64,000 nt of DNA, from positions 434,001 to 498,000 of the forward strand of contig JAIQFE010000001.1 in NCBI GenBank assembly GCA_020073445.1. The letters are read 5' to 3'. The position numbers and the translations under genes were made by a program. Shown piece by piece: positions 53,378 through 62,194 of this stretch. Each line of letters starts with the position of its first letter. The first letter of the stretch is position 1. The notes beneath the pieces were generated by a model. It saw only the letters and a program-made list of their open reading frames with translations. It did not search any database and had not been told where the DNA came from. This DNA comes from Terriglobia bacterium (GTDB lineage: Bacteria; Acidobacteriota; Terriglobia; Bryobacterales; Bryobacteraceae).

Positions 53378-53680
53378 ATGGATGCGCGTTTGGGCGACGT
53401 TATCGATGACTTTTGCGTAAAATGCCGGCGCCTGACGAACCACTCCGTTGTATCCCTGTTGAATGGCGCGGCTGCCAAGGTGCGTTGCCGTACCTGTTAC
53501 AGCGATCACGACTACCGCAACGAACAGGCTCCGCCCTCGAAGAAGGACCTCAAGAAAGCCGAGCTGTTTAACGCCGTGCTGCTGGGGGTGGCTCCTCCTC
53601 CGGCGGCTCCAGAAGAAGCAGCCGATGGAGTTGGATCTAAGAAGAGCGCCAAGAAGCCGGGAAAGCCGGCGGAAGCCTAG
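53378..53680 (+). CDS. Small CxxC zinc-ribbon-like protein with Lys/Ala/Pro tail
   Basis: 100 residues. Two Cys pairs, FCVKCRRL and VRCRTCYS, 20 residues apart, are spaced like a zinc ribbon. The C-terminal 30 residues (APPPAAPEEAADGVGSKKSAKKPGKPAEA) are low complexity and basic at the end. The middle (SKKDLKKAELFNAVLLG) is helical. No ribosome site stands out before ATG 53378. I know no named family; it could bind nucleic acid or metal. It lies 41 bp after rlmB and may share its transcript. Confidence 0.6.
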   Translation: MDARLGDVIDDFCVKCRRLTNHSVVSLLNGAAAKVRCRTCYSDHDYRNEQAPPSKKDLKKAELFNAVLLGVAPPPAAPEEAADGVGSKKSAKKPGKPAEA

Positions 53681-53690
53681 TTATCCCGTA

Positions 53691-55898
53691 CTAATTCTTT
53701 CGCAGCTCTTTTTCCAGATCCCGCAAAACCTTCGCGCGCTCTTCGCCGCACAAATCCTGCTGCAGACGGCGCAGCGCCACCCCGATCACGTCGCGGTGGT
53801 GCAGCTTCGCTCCAATGTGATCGGTCGCGCTCAATTCCAGCCACAAGTCGTGCAGCCGGTCCAAATCCTCGGGCCACAGGCGCGGCGGATGCGGACCCAG
53901 GTTCACGAAAGCCGACTCCCGGTCCGGACTGATCACTTCGAGAGAAAAGGGATGGCGTGGGGGCGGTAATTTTTCCCAGGCCCGGCCCATGCTGTGCGCC
54001 AGCTCCTCGGAACTCATTCGCGCACTGACGCCGGTCACCAGGCGTGAGGCCTGCAGGCTGCTCGCGGTCTGGACCATGGCCTCGAAGGGATCCACGGCCG
54101 GTACCACCAGCAGTTCCACGTGCTTGCCTTCCTTCTCTGCCAGCTCCACCACGTGGCTGAACAATTCCTTTTCGTAGTCGCTGAAGATCTGGCTCTCGGT
54201 GAGTTCGTACTCGCCTGCGCCCGTCGATAGAGTACGAACGCTCAAGACCACGATGTCGTGGCGGCGCAGATTCGTCTTCATCAGCACCTGGCGCAGGTGT
54301 TCCATGCGGCGGTAATCGCGAACCGCGACCAGCACGCAGCCGGGCCGCGCTTCCAGATGTGAGGAGGTGACCTCCTGCTGATGATCCAGGTTGAACTGCT
54401 CCAGTCCCTTCTTCTCGCCTTTGCTGCGGCGCTGGTTGATTTTTTCGGAGACGGTAAATGTCGCGAAGAGGAACAGCGTAAACGCCACCCCGTACTTGGT
54501 AGCGGTCTGCTTCGTGAACAGTATGCCCACCGCCACCAGGCCCAATACGATCGTGGTGAGGATCAGGCCGACCGGGATCTCACGGCCTCCGATGCGGATG
54601 TTGATGGGGGTCTTGTACTCCTGGTCATGGCGCTGGAAACGTAGCGCCGTGACCCCCAGCGCCTTAAAGAAGAAACTCCACACTACGCCGAAGGCGTAGG
54701 CTTCCGCCAATACCGTCATGTTGCCGCGGCTGTAAAGGATGCTGGCGAGCTGGAGAAGCGTGATGACGTTGATGATGTGATGTGTGGTCCCGTACTTGCG
54801 CTGCGGATGGCGGAACCAAGGCACCAGAACGCCATCCTCGGCCACGCGGTTCAGTACGCCGTTGGCTCCGATGATAGAGGTGTTGATCGCACCGGATAGA
54901 ATCAGCCCGCCCACGAACACCACGAAGATGTGGAACGCCAGCCGCATGGGATAGGGGCCGCTCAAATTCATCGCCAGGCCGCCGATCAGGTTGGCGAAAT
55001 ACTTGGGCCGCTCTCCGTCGGGAATAATCATCGCGGCGAACAGCGTTACGATGCCGGTGCCTATCAATGCGTAAATGCAGACGATATTGGCGGCGATTTT
55101 GAGGTTCTTCAGTTTGGGTGAAGCGATTTCACGGTAGACTTGGGCCAACGTCTCAAAACCGCTCATCGAGAGCAGAGAGTGCCCGAACGCGATGATGACC
55201 ATCACCACGGGCCATTGCAACCAGAAGGTGCCTTTGAGCCAGCCCTGCGCATCCTCGGAGAACATGATGTTCGAAGGAATCGGCGCCGGCGGCAGCTTCC
55301 ACTTATTCTGGAGCACCATGGTGATAGGGCACCAGATCAGCAGAATAGCCACCATCACGGTAGTGATTTGCATGATGCGCAGCGCCTTGCCGCTGGATTC
55401 ATGCACACCCTTGATGTTCATCCACCAGAAATAGACGGTTGCCACCACGGCGACTCCCGCGGCGAACAGGTCGACGTCGACATGATATGTGGTCAGCTCG
55501 TTGATCAGAGCGCCCAAATATTGGCCCGCACTGACGCCGCTGATGGGTCCGGTGAGGATGTAATCGAATACCAGGGCGGATACCGAGAGCTTGGCCATTA
55601 CCGGACCCATGCTTTCGCGCACCACCACGTACACGCCGCCTCGCACGTACATGCTGCAGCTTTCGAGGTAGATGCTGCGCACGGCGAAGCTGAACAGCAT
55701 GACGCCGATCACGAACCAAGGGGCGGCTTTGCCTATGGCCTGTTCGGCCGCACCGCCAGCGTAAAACGCCGACGACGCCAGGTCGCTCAAAACAATGGAA
55801 GCTCCGCGCCAAAAGCTGATGAAAGAAAGCGCAACTGTCGTGGCAACAACTACCTTCGACGACGTCGCCGAAGGGAGCTTACCGTTCGTAGGGGACAT
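53691..55898 (-). CDS. APC-family permease with C-terminal UspA-like domain
   Basis: 735 residues. The first 470 form 12 membrane helices of amino acid/polyamine/organocation type: VALSFISFWRGASIVLSDLASSAFY, LVFDYILTGPISGVSAGQYLGAL, GHSLLSMSGFETLAQVYREIASPKLKNLKIAANIV and IGANGVLNRVAEDGVLP-like segments. Residues 500-735 are soluble: HLEARPGCVLVAVRDYRRMEHLRQVLMKTNLRRHDIVVLSVRTL looks like a universal-stress-protein fold, with a final helical part. Such tails may sense nucleotide or regulate transport. Substrate unknown. It diverges from the ferritin-like gene with 121 bp between. Confidence 0.85.
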   Translation of the reverse strand: MSPTNGKLPSATSSKVVVATTVALSFISFWRGASIVLSDLASSAFYAGGAAEQAIGKAAPWFVIGVMLFSFAVRSIYLESCSMYVRGGVYVVVRESMGPVMAKLSVSALVFDYILTGPISGVSAGQYLGALINELTTYHVDVDLFAAGVAVVATVYFWWMNIKGVHESSGKALRIMQITTVMVAILLIWCPITMVLQNKWKLPPAPIPSNIMFSEDAQGWLKGTFWLQWPVVMVIIAFGHSLLSMSGFETLAQVYREIASPKLKNLKIAANIVCIYALIGTGIVTLFAAMIIPDGERPKYFANLIGGLAMNLSGPYPMRLAFHIFVVFVGGLILSGAINTSIIGANGVLNRVAEDGVLVPWFRHPQRKYGTTHHIINVITLLQLASILYSRGNMTVLAEAYAFGVVWSFFFKALGVTALRFQRHDQEYKTPINIRIGGREIPVGLILTTIVLGLVAVGILFTKQTATKYGVAFTLFLFATFTVSEKINQRRSKGEKKGLEQFNLDHQQEVTSSHLEARPGCVLVAVRDYRRMEHLRQVLMKTNLRRHDIVVLSVRTLSTGAGEYELTESQIFSDYEKELFSHVVELAEKEGKHVELLVVPAVDPFEAMVQTASSLQASRLVTGVSARMSSEELAHSMGRAWEKLPPPRHPFSLEVISPDRESAFVNLGPHPPRLWPEDLDRLHDLWLELSATDHIGAKLHHRDVIGVALRRLQQDLCGEERAKVLRDLEKELRKN

Positions 55899-56019
55899 CC
55901 GTAATCTATAATCGACTCCGCTCTATTCTAACCAAAGCCGGACGCGACCTATATCGAAATTTTGAATCGACGCGATTTCCTGTTGCGGGTCACTGTGTTA
56001 CAGGCGGTAGTCTAGCTAC

Positions 56020-56979
56020 ATGGCCAAGAACTTCAAGGATCTGACGGAGCGGGAGATCGTGGCGTTGGCGATCGCGCTGGAAGAAGAAGACGGCCGGATC
56101 TATGGCGACTTTATCGACGGGTTGCGCGATACCTACCCGGCATCCGCCAAGATGTTCGAGGAAATGCAGGCGGAGGAATCCGGGCACCGCGCCAGCCTGA
56201 TCGAGATCTATCGCCAGCGCTTCGGCGATCACATCCCCTTGATCCGTCGGCAGGACGTCAAGGGCTTCGTCCAGAGGCGTCCTATGTGGCTGGTTCGGCC
56301 CCTGGGGATCCACGCTGTCCGGAAGCAGGTCGAGATCATGGAGCTGGAAACGCGAAATTTTTACGAACGCGCCATGCAGCAGGTCAGCGACGCGTCGGTG
56401 CGCAAGCTGCTCGGCGATCTGGCCGATGCGGAGCGCAAGCACTCGGCCGCAGCGCATGCTCTGGGAGAGAAGATCCTGACCGACGAGGCCATCAAGAGCG
56501 AGGACGCGACCGAGCGCCGCCTGTTCGTATTACAGATCGTTCAGCCCGGCCTGGCAGGACTGATGGACGGCTCGGTTTCGACGCTTGCCCCGGTATTCGC
56601 CGCGGCCTTCGCCACCAAGAACAGTTGGGACGCATTTCTGGTGGGCATGGCGGCGTCGGTGGGCGCCGGAATCTCGATGGGTTTCGCGGAGGCGCTCTCC
56701 GACGACGGATCGCTGACGGGGCGCGGCAGACCCTGGCTGCGCGGATTGGCGAGCGGTTTGATGACAACCACGGGTGGGATCGGCCACACGCTGCCCTTTC
56801 TGATCGCCGACTTTCGGATCGCCTTTACCGTGGCTCTTGTGGTGGTGATCGTGGAACTGGCCGCGATCAGTTATATCCGGCATCGCTACATGGACACGCC
56901 GCTGTTTTCCGCGATGCTGCAGGTAATGCTGGGTGGAACGCTGGTATTTATCGCCGGACTGCTGATCGGCAGTTCGTAG
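56020..56979 (+). CDS. mbfA: Membrane-bound ferritin-like/VIT1 protein (MbfA type)
   Basis: 319 residues. Residues 1-150 are a ferritin-like domain with the E-x-x-H set: [53 protein letters not shown] and [13 protein letters not shown]. Residues 165-319 are a VIT1/CCC1 domain with five membrane helices ([38 protein letters not shown]). In Agrobacterium and Bradyrhizobium MbfA exports iron and protects from peroxide. The gene is alone on its strand; the 121-bp upstream region has a TTTTGAATC stretch but no operator I can name. Confidence 0.9.
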   Translation: MAKNFKDLTEREIVALAIALEEEDGRIYGDFIDGLRDTYPASAKMFEEMQAEESGHRASLIEIYRQRFGDHIPLIRRQDVKGFVQRRPMWLVRPLGIHAVRKQVEIMELETRNFYERAMQQVSDASVRKLLGDLADAERKHSAAAHALGEKILTDEAIKSEDATERRLFVLQIVQPGLAGLMDGSVSTLAPVFAAAFATKNSWDAFLVGMAASVGAGISMGFAEALSDDGSLTGRGRPWLRGLASGLMTTTGGIGHTLPFLIADFRIAFTVALVVVIVELAAISYIRHRYMDTPLFSAMLQVMLGGTLVFIAGLLIGSS

Positions 56980-56982
56980 GCG

Positions 56983-57726
56983 CTAAACGCCTTCGAACAG
57001 TCGCATCGCCAGTGACTCGGGCAGTTCCGCCTTCAGGATCTTGGCCGCTGCTTTGCCGATGTCGTAGGGCACTCGCCTGTATTCGATGGTGCGGTCTTCC
57101 GGAGAATACAGAGCGTAAGCGGCGCGTGGATCCCCATCCCGCGGCTGGCCCACCGATCCAGGGTTGATCAAGTAGTAATAGTCCGGCTCGAGCTGCAACA
57201 CCCGATCCGGAACTATCCGTTTCACGCTCCTGGGGGCCAGCAGAAAGCCGCCCTGCAGGTGCGTATGCCCGAAGAAGGTGAGCTTCGTTTCCAGGTACTC
57301 GACCAGGAACTGAACATCCTCCACGCCCACGAGATACTCGTCCTCATCCAAGGGCGATCCGTGGACGAGGTCGAAACCGCCATCGCCGTTGTGCGTCACG
57401 CGCAGCGGCCCTCGCGCCAGATGCTCCAGGTAGTTCGAATTGGCGGGCGTGAGCTCGCCGCGAGTCCAGAGTGCCGACGCGCGCGCGGAAGGATTGAAGT
57501 ATTCGAGCATATCGGTGCCGGTGCAGGCACGGTCGTGGTTGCCGCGTACGATCGACACGACATTCGATTTGACCCATTCGGTCACCTGGTTCGGATCGGC
57601 GCCGTATCCCACCAGATCGCCCAGGCACAGAATCCGTTCATAGCGGCCGTGGGCATTCTCCAGCACGGCTTGGAGAGCCTCGAAGTTGCCGTGGATGTCG
57701 CTGAGGATCAGGTACGGCGCCATCAT
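56983..57726 (-). CDS. Metallophosphoesterase (YfcE/Ap4A-hydrolase-like)
   Basis: 247 residues from the ATG at 57726. Di-metal phosphoesterase motifs: LILSDIHGNFEALQAVL, CLGDLVGYGADPNQV, VRGNHDRACTG, LTFFGHTHLQGGF and NPGSVGQPRDGDPRAAY. Relatives cleave phosphodiesters or dinucleoside polyphosphates; the substrate is open. Its start overlaps the stop of the upstream phosphoesterase (ATGATGA), so the two enzymes are coupled. The end is 4 bp from the convergent mbfA stop. Confidence 0.9.
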   Translation of the reverse strand: MMAPYLILSDIHGNFEALQAVLENAHGRYERILCLGDLVGYGADPNQVTEWVKSNVVSIVRGNHDRACTGTDMLEYFNPSARASALWTRGELTPANSNYLEHLARGPLRVTHNGDGGFDLVHGSPLDEDEYLVGVEDVQFLVEYLETKLTFFGHTHLQGGFLLAPRSVKRIVPDRVLQLEPDYYYLINPGSVGQPRDGDPRAAYALYSPEDRTIEYRRVPYDIGKAAAKILKAELPESLAMRLFEGV

Positions 57727-58895
57727 GCACGACACAAGCGTAAGAGATTCACTTCCGGCGGAGCTCCCAGCCGCGCGGGCAGCGCGATGGTCCCGATGCC
57801 TCGAGAGACGAACACCGCGGCATCGTCGCGGCGGTACAGCCCATCGACGTAGGGCGTGAAGAAGCGCGCGATGTTTAGATCCTGGCGCAGAATCTCTATC
57901 CGCACTTGCCCGCCGTGGGTATGGCCCGCGATGGTGAGTTGATACCCTTGCCGCGCGGCCACCGGAAATACATCCGGGTTATGCGAGAGCAGGACATTGA
58001 AGGCGCCCGGCGCCACCATCCCCTCTGCGCCCACCAGGTACGGCTTGCGGCTCGCCTGGTAGTCGACACCCGCCAAATTCAGGGTAGCCTGGCCGAATTT
58101 CAACCCCTCGGCACGGTGCCGCAGGTAGCGGTGGCCCATGCGGGCGCCCTGCTGCTCGACATAATCCTCGGCGTTCGCATAGATTTCGTGATTGCCCAGG
58201 CAACCGAAGACGCCGGCGTCGGCCCGCAGGCGCGAAAGCTGCCTCAAGCATATGTCAAGCGGATCGCGTGCAGTGCTGATCAGATCGCCGGTCACCAGCG
58301 CCAGATGCGCGCGGGTCTCGTTGGCCATGTCGACGGCTCGGGCCAGAACACGTTCGCTGAGAAAAGGACTGAGATGGATGTCGGTCACCTGAACCAGGCG
58401 CAGGCCATCGAGATCCTTGGGCAGGTCGGGAAACATCAGATCCTGTTCCCGCAGCGACAAATTCACGCGCTGGATAAAAACACCGTAGCCTGTGGCAATC
58501 ACCGGAGTGCAGAATAGCGCGGCTCGTGTGGTGTGCAAAAACGCTCTGCGAGCCGGACTCTGCAGGGATTCAACCCGCAGCCAACGCCGCGAAATCAGAA
58601 TCGCGACCATAAGAAATATCGATACGAACGCCCAGGTGAAGATCAGCCCGCGCCCCCAATCTGCCCACCACGGCGGAAAAAGCCGGTTCACGCGGGCAAA
58701 GCGTAGCAGGAATCCTCCCATCAGGGCCGTAATGGAGACGAGGGCGCCCGCGGTCAACGCCCAGCGCAGGCGTAATACACGAACCCATGCCGGCCCCCAT
58801 AGGAGCAGCGCGGCGCCGGTGGCTTGCACCAGTATCACCGTGCTGAGCAGGATGAAGTCCGGCAGGTTCCGGAGGTCCAGGAGGCGGAGAAGCAC
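57723..58895 (-). CDS. Membrane-anchored metallophosphoesterase (YaeI/YkuE-like)
   Basis: 390 residues. Four membrane helices in the first 135 residues (DFILLSTVILVQATGAALLLW, ALTAGALVSITALMGGFLL, GLIFTWAFVSIFLMVAILI, ALFCTPVIATGYGVF) place the enzyme at the membrane. The catalytic domain follows: LVQVTDIHLSPFLSERVL, LALVTGDLIS, FGCLGNHEIYANAED, NVLLSHNPDVFP and LTIAGHTHGGQVR. The combination resembles YkuE/YaeI-type phosphodiesterases acting on UDP-sugars or lipids. It is the first gene of the pair and starts 64 bp from the divergent pfkB. Confidence 0.9.
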   Translation of the reverse strand: MLLRLLDLRNLPDFILLSTVILVQATGAALLLWGPAWVRVLRLRWALTAGALVSITALMGGFLLRFARVNRLFPPWWADWGRGLIFTWAFVSIFLMVAILISRRWLRVESLQSPARRAFLHTTRAALFCTPVIATGYGVFIQRVNLSLREQDLMFPDLPKDLDGLRLVQVTDIHLSPFLSERVLARAVDMANETRAHLALVTGDLISTARDPLDICLRQLSRLRADAGVFGCLGNHEIYANAEDYVEQQGARMGHRYLRHRAEGLKFGQATLNLAGVDYQASRKPYLVGAEGMVAPGAFNVLLSHNPDVFPVAARQGYQLTIAGHTHGGQVRIEILRQDLNIARFFTPYVDGLYRRDDAAVFVSRGIGTIALPARLGAPPEVNLLRLCRA

Positions 58896-58959
58896 TTGTC
58901 TTCATCTTATCGGCACGTCCAACCCTTCGCTGCAATTTGCCATCCGCTACAATCAGAAA

Positions 58960-59877
58960 ATGTCTCTGATCGTTGTAGGGTCCGTTGCCTATGATGGCGT
59001 GGAAACGCCGCACGGCAAGGTGGACCGAATGTTAGGCGGGGCGGCCACTTATATTTCCCTGGCTGCGAGCTATTTCACCAAGGTCGGCATCGTTGCTGTC
59101 GTGGGTGACGATTTCGCGAAGGAAGACACGGATCTGCTGGCCGGCCACGGCGTGGATCTGGAGGGTCTGGAGCGCGTTCCGGGGAAGACTTTCTTCTGGG
59201 CCGGCAAATACACGCCGGATATGAACGACCGCGAAACCCTGCAAACGGACCTGAACGTTTTCGCCGACTTCAATCCCAAACTCCCGGCCAGCTATAGGAA
59301 CGCGCCGTATCTGCTGATGGGGAACATCCAGCCACGCCTGCAGGCCGGCGTTCGCTCTCAGATGAAGAAGGTGCGTCTGGCCGGCGGCGACACCATGAAC
59401 TTCTGGATCAAGGATTTCCGGGAAGAGCTGCTGGCTACCATTCGCGGCTGGGATTTCCTGCTGATCAACGACGGGGAAGCGCGCATGCTCTCCGGGCACG
59501 ACAACCTGCGGAAGGCCGCCAGCACCATCCTGGGAATGGGTCCGCACACGCTGGTGATCAAGCGCGGCGAATACGGCGCGATGCTGTTCCGCCAGAATTC
59601 GTATTTCACCGTGCCAGGGTACCTGCTGGAGACCGTCTTTGATCCCACCGGCGCGGGCGACTGCTTCGCGGGAGGATTCATCGGTTACCTCGCGCAACAG
59701 GGTTTCGACCTGGAAAAGGACCACATCAGCCGCGGCGAGCTGAGCCGCGCGGTGATCTACGGTTCGGTCATGGGTAGTTTCTGCTGTGAGCAGTTCGGTG
59801 TGGAACGCTTCCGCACGCTCAAGCGGGCGGAGATCGATGCGCGGTTCGAAGAGTTCCGCACCTTCACGTCGTTCTAG
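58960..59877 (+). CDS. PfkB-family carbohydrate/nucleoside kinase
   Basis: 305 residues. Ribokinase fold: N-terminal MSLIVVGSVAYDGVETPHGKVDRMLGGAATYISLAASYF (sugar-binding motif), and the C-terminal anion hole and catalytic base FDPTGAGDCFAGGFIGYLA (Asp about 233). Between them LLINDGEARMLSG and LVIKRGEYGAMLF are typical. The substrate is not decided; sequence features resemble adenosine kinase and ribokinase. The GT39-like gene starts inside it, with a 41-bp overlap from the ATG at 59837, so they form an operon with dapF and the UDP-sugar dehydrogenase. Confidence 0.9.
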   Translation: MSLIVVGSVAYDGVETPHGKVDRMLGGAATYISLAASYFTKVGIVAVVGDDFAKEDTDLLAGHGVDLEGLERVPGKTFFWAGKYTPDMNDRETLQTDLNVFADFNPKLPASYRNAPYLLMGNIQPRLQAGVRSQMKKVRLAGGDTMNFWIKDFREELLATIRGWDFLLINDGEARMLSGHDNLRKAASTILGMGPHTLVIKRGEYGAMLFRQNSYFTVPGYLLETVFDPTGAGDCFAGGFIGYLAQQGFDLEKDHISRGELSRAVIYGSVMGSFCCEQFGVERFRTLKRAEIDARFEEFRTFTSF

Positions 59878-61351
59878 CGTAGCGGCCGTCGCCGTATTGT
59901 TGGCGGCGATCGGTATCGGCGCTGCGTGGTGGTGCTTCGCGCACGGATACACGCTGTATTATGGCGACGCGGAAGCGCACCTCAACATCGCTCGCCGGAT
60001 TCTCGATTCCCGCACGCCCGGGCCCGATCAGATCGGCACGGTGTGGCTTTTACTGCCCCACCTTCTTCTGATTCCGTTCGTCATGCGCGACGCCTGGTGG
60101 CACAGCGGCCTGGCGGGCGTTTTTCCATCGTTTGCGTGTTTCGTGATCGCCGGAACATTTCTGTTCAGCGCGGCGCGGCGGGTGTACGGTGGTTCGGGAG
60201 CCGCACTGGCCGTCGCCCTGTTGTTCGCGCTGAATCCGACGGCCTTGTACCTGCAAGCGACGCCCATGACCGAGTTGCCGTTCCTGGCTTCGCTCGCGGC
60301 GCTGCTGTGGGCCACGCTGTGGTTCCGCGATTCGCAATCGCCATGGGCGGTGCTGATCGCGGCCGCTGCCTCGAACGCCGCTTCGCTCACCCGCTACGAA
60401 GGCTGGTTTCTGATCCCGTTCGTGTGCCTGTTCCTGTTGGTGGCCGCGAAAAAGAAGTGGTGCGCGATCTTGTTCGCCGTGCTCGCAGCGGCGGGACCGC
60501 TGGCATGGCTCGCGCACAATCAGTATTACTACAGCAACGCGCTTGAGTTTTACAACGGACCCTATTCCGCGGCGGCGATCTACCAGCGCCAGCTCGCGCA
60601 GGGGGGATTTCGCTATCCGGGCGATCACGATTGGATCACGGCCGCGCGTTATTACTTCGCCGCTTCGCGCTGGGTGGCGGGATGGCCGCTGTTGGTTCTG
60701 GGGATTGCCGGAACGTTCGTCGCTGTTGCTAGACGTGCCTGGTGGCCGCTGTTCCTGCTGCTGCTCCCGCCCCTCTTCTATGTCTGGAGCATGCACTCCT
60801 CGGGCACGCCCATCTTTATTCCCGATTTAGCTCCATTCGGCTGGTACAACACGCGTTACGCGATCGCGGTGGTTCCCTTCGCGGCCTTCGCCGCGGGGGC
60901 GCTTGTGACTTTCGTACCGGCACGTTTCGAAATAAGAACTAGTATCATTTTGGCCCTTGCTATCACCGGAGTTTGGGGATTCAGCGGGCCTTCTTCGATA
61001 TCATGGAAGGAATCGGAGATTAATTCCGAAGCCCGGCGAGACTGGACCGCGCAGGCGGCTGGCTTCTTGGCACGCGAATACCGGCCGGGTTCGGGAATCG
61101 TTTTTCCCTTCGGTGATCTGACCGCAGTTCTGCGCGAGGCAGGCATTCCATTGCGCGAGGGTTTGCACGAAGGCAACGGTGTGGCGTTCGACGCTGCCAT
61201 GGCTCGTCCGGAGATCCTACTCCTCGAAGAGTGGGGGCTGGCATTTTCCGGAGACGTGGTGGATACCGCGCTTCACAAAGCTGGATACACGCTGCGGAAG
61301 CAGATTGCAGTGAAAGGAGCTCCGGTGGTGAAAATTTACCATCGGGAATAG
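59837..61351 (+). CDS. GT-C (GT39-like) integral membrane glycosyltransferase
   Basis: 504 residues from the ATG at 59837 (a GTG at 59786 is possible). Ten or more membrane helices. The first periplasmic loop has HGYTLYYGDAEAHLNIARRILDSRTPG, where YGDAEAHL supplies the acidic residues of GT-C enzymes, and the helix VRVYGGSGAALAVALLFALNPTALYLQATPMTELPFL follows. The C-terminal soluble part (about 420-504) contains a strand-helix fold (GSGIVFPFGDLTAVLREAGIPLREGLHEGN). Uses a lipid-linked sugar donor; target unknown. Overlaps pfkB by 41 bp and directly abuts dapF. Confidence 0.82.
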   Translation: MRGSKSSAPSRRSSVAAVAVLLAAIGIGAAWWCFAHGYTLYYGDAEAHLNIARRILDSRTPGPDQIGTVWLLLPHLLLIPFVMRDAWWHSGLAGVFPSFACFVIAGTFLFSAARRVYGGSGAALAVALLFALNPTALYLQATPMTELPFLASLAALLWATLWFRDSQSPWAVLIAAAASNAASLTRYEGWFLIPFVCLFLLVAAKKKWCAILFAVLAAAGPLAWLAHNQYYYSNALEFYNGPYSAAAIYQRQLAQGGFRYPGDHDWITAARYYFAASRWVAGWPLLVLGIAGTFVAVARRAWWPLFLLLLPPLFYVWSMHSSGTPIFIPDLAPFGWYNTRYAIAVVPFAAFAAGALVTFVPARFEIRTSIILALAITGVWGFSGPSSISWKESEINSEARRDWTAQAAGFLAREYRPGSGIVFPFGDLTAVLREAGIPLREGLHEGNGVAFDAAMARPEILLLEEWGLAFSGDVVDTALHKAGYTLRKQIAVKGAPVVKIYHRE

Positions 61352-62188
61352 GTGCAGATTCCGTTTACAAAAGCGCACGGAGCGCGCAACGATTTCCTGC
61401 TCACCTGGCGGGAACACTTGCCCATGCAAGCAGGCGATCCGGCCGCGCTGGCTCGCGCCATCTGCGACCGCCATACTGGCGCGGGCGCCGACGGCTGGAT
61501 TCTCGTTTCCGGCGCAGCTAACGGTTCGCCTGCTGCCATCGAGCTTTGGAATTCGGACGGTAGCCGAAGTGAGATTTCAGGAAATGGAACACGATGCGCC
61601 GCGGCTCTCCTTGTGCAGTCTGGAAAAGTTCAATCCGGAAAAGGCTGGTCTGGAAAAGCAGAGGATGAGGTTCGCATTGCAACGGGCGCCGGCGTCAAGA
61701 GCCTCCGCCTTCTGCATCGTCACGGATTTCATTACACGTTCGAAATGAACATGGGGCGCGCCGTCATCGAAGACTTGCATGCCATCCTGGTTCCCGGCCG
61801 TGAGTGCGTGATCCTGAACGTTGGGAACCCGCAATGTGCTGTATTTACGGGCGATTTCGAATTCGACTGGAGAACGCTGGGGGCCGAGCTGGAACGGCAC
61901 CCGCTCTTCCCCCATCGCACCAACGTATCCTTCATCCACGTGGTGGACGATCACACGCTGGATGTCCGGTTTTTTGAGCGGGGAGCCGGGGAGACGATGA
62001 GTTCCGGAACGGGATCGACCGGGGCGGCCGCTGCGGCGCTGGCCCGGGGTTGGGTGCGAAGCCCAATCCACGTCGATACCTCTGCCGGTCCTCTGGAGTT
62101 GCGGGTGGAAAATGACGATATCTACCTGGAAGGACCTGCCGAGATCGTCGCAGAGGGCCAGTTTTATTACGAGAGAGGACGAAATTAA
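61352..62188 (+). CDS. dapF: DapF-like diaminopimelate epimerase with Ser at the second catalytic Cys
   Basis: 278 residues, GTG start directly after the previous stop. Epimerises LL- to meso-diaminopimelate for lysine and peptidoglycan. The N-terminal half keeps KAHGARNDFLL, ELWNSDGSRSEISGNGTRCAAALLV (first catalytic Cys, about residue 80) and the DapF fold order (VGNPQCAVF, NVSFIHVVDDHTLDVRFFERGAGET). In the second active-site motif the usual GET-LACGTG is GETMSSGTGSTG, so the second Cys (about residue 216) is Ser. A 15-bp triplet repeat (61619-61658) encodes three SGK units beside the first motif. See findings. Confidence 0.8.
   Translation: MQIPFTKAHGARNDFLLTWREHLPMQAGDPAALARAICDRHTGAGADGWILVSGAANGSPAAIELWNSDGSRSEISGNGTRCAAALLVQSGKVQSGKGWSGKAEDEVRIATGAGVKSLRLLHRHGFHYTFEMNMGRAVIEDLHAILVPGRECVILNVGNPQCAVFTGDFEFDWRTLGAELERHPLFPHRTNVSFIHVVDDHTLDVRFFERGAGETMSSGTGSTGAAAAALARGWVRSPIHVDTSAGPLELRVENDDIYLEGPAEIVAEGQFYYERGRN
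61619..61658 (+). repeat. 15-bp tandem microrepeat inside dapF
   Basis: TCTGGAAAAG occurs at 61619 and 61649 and as TCCGGAAAAG at 61634, a 15-nt period encoding Ser-Gly-Lys every five residues. It lies just after the GNGTRC loop and is absent from the usual DapF alignment, so it is probably a small in-frame expansion. Confidence 0.6.
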
Positions 62189-62194
62189 CCTAAG

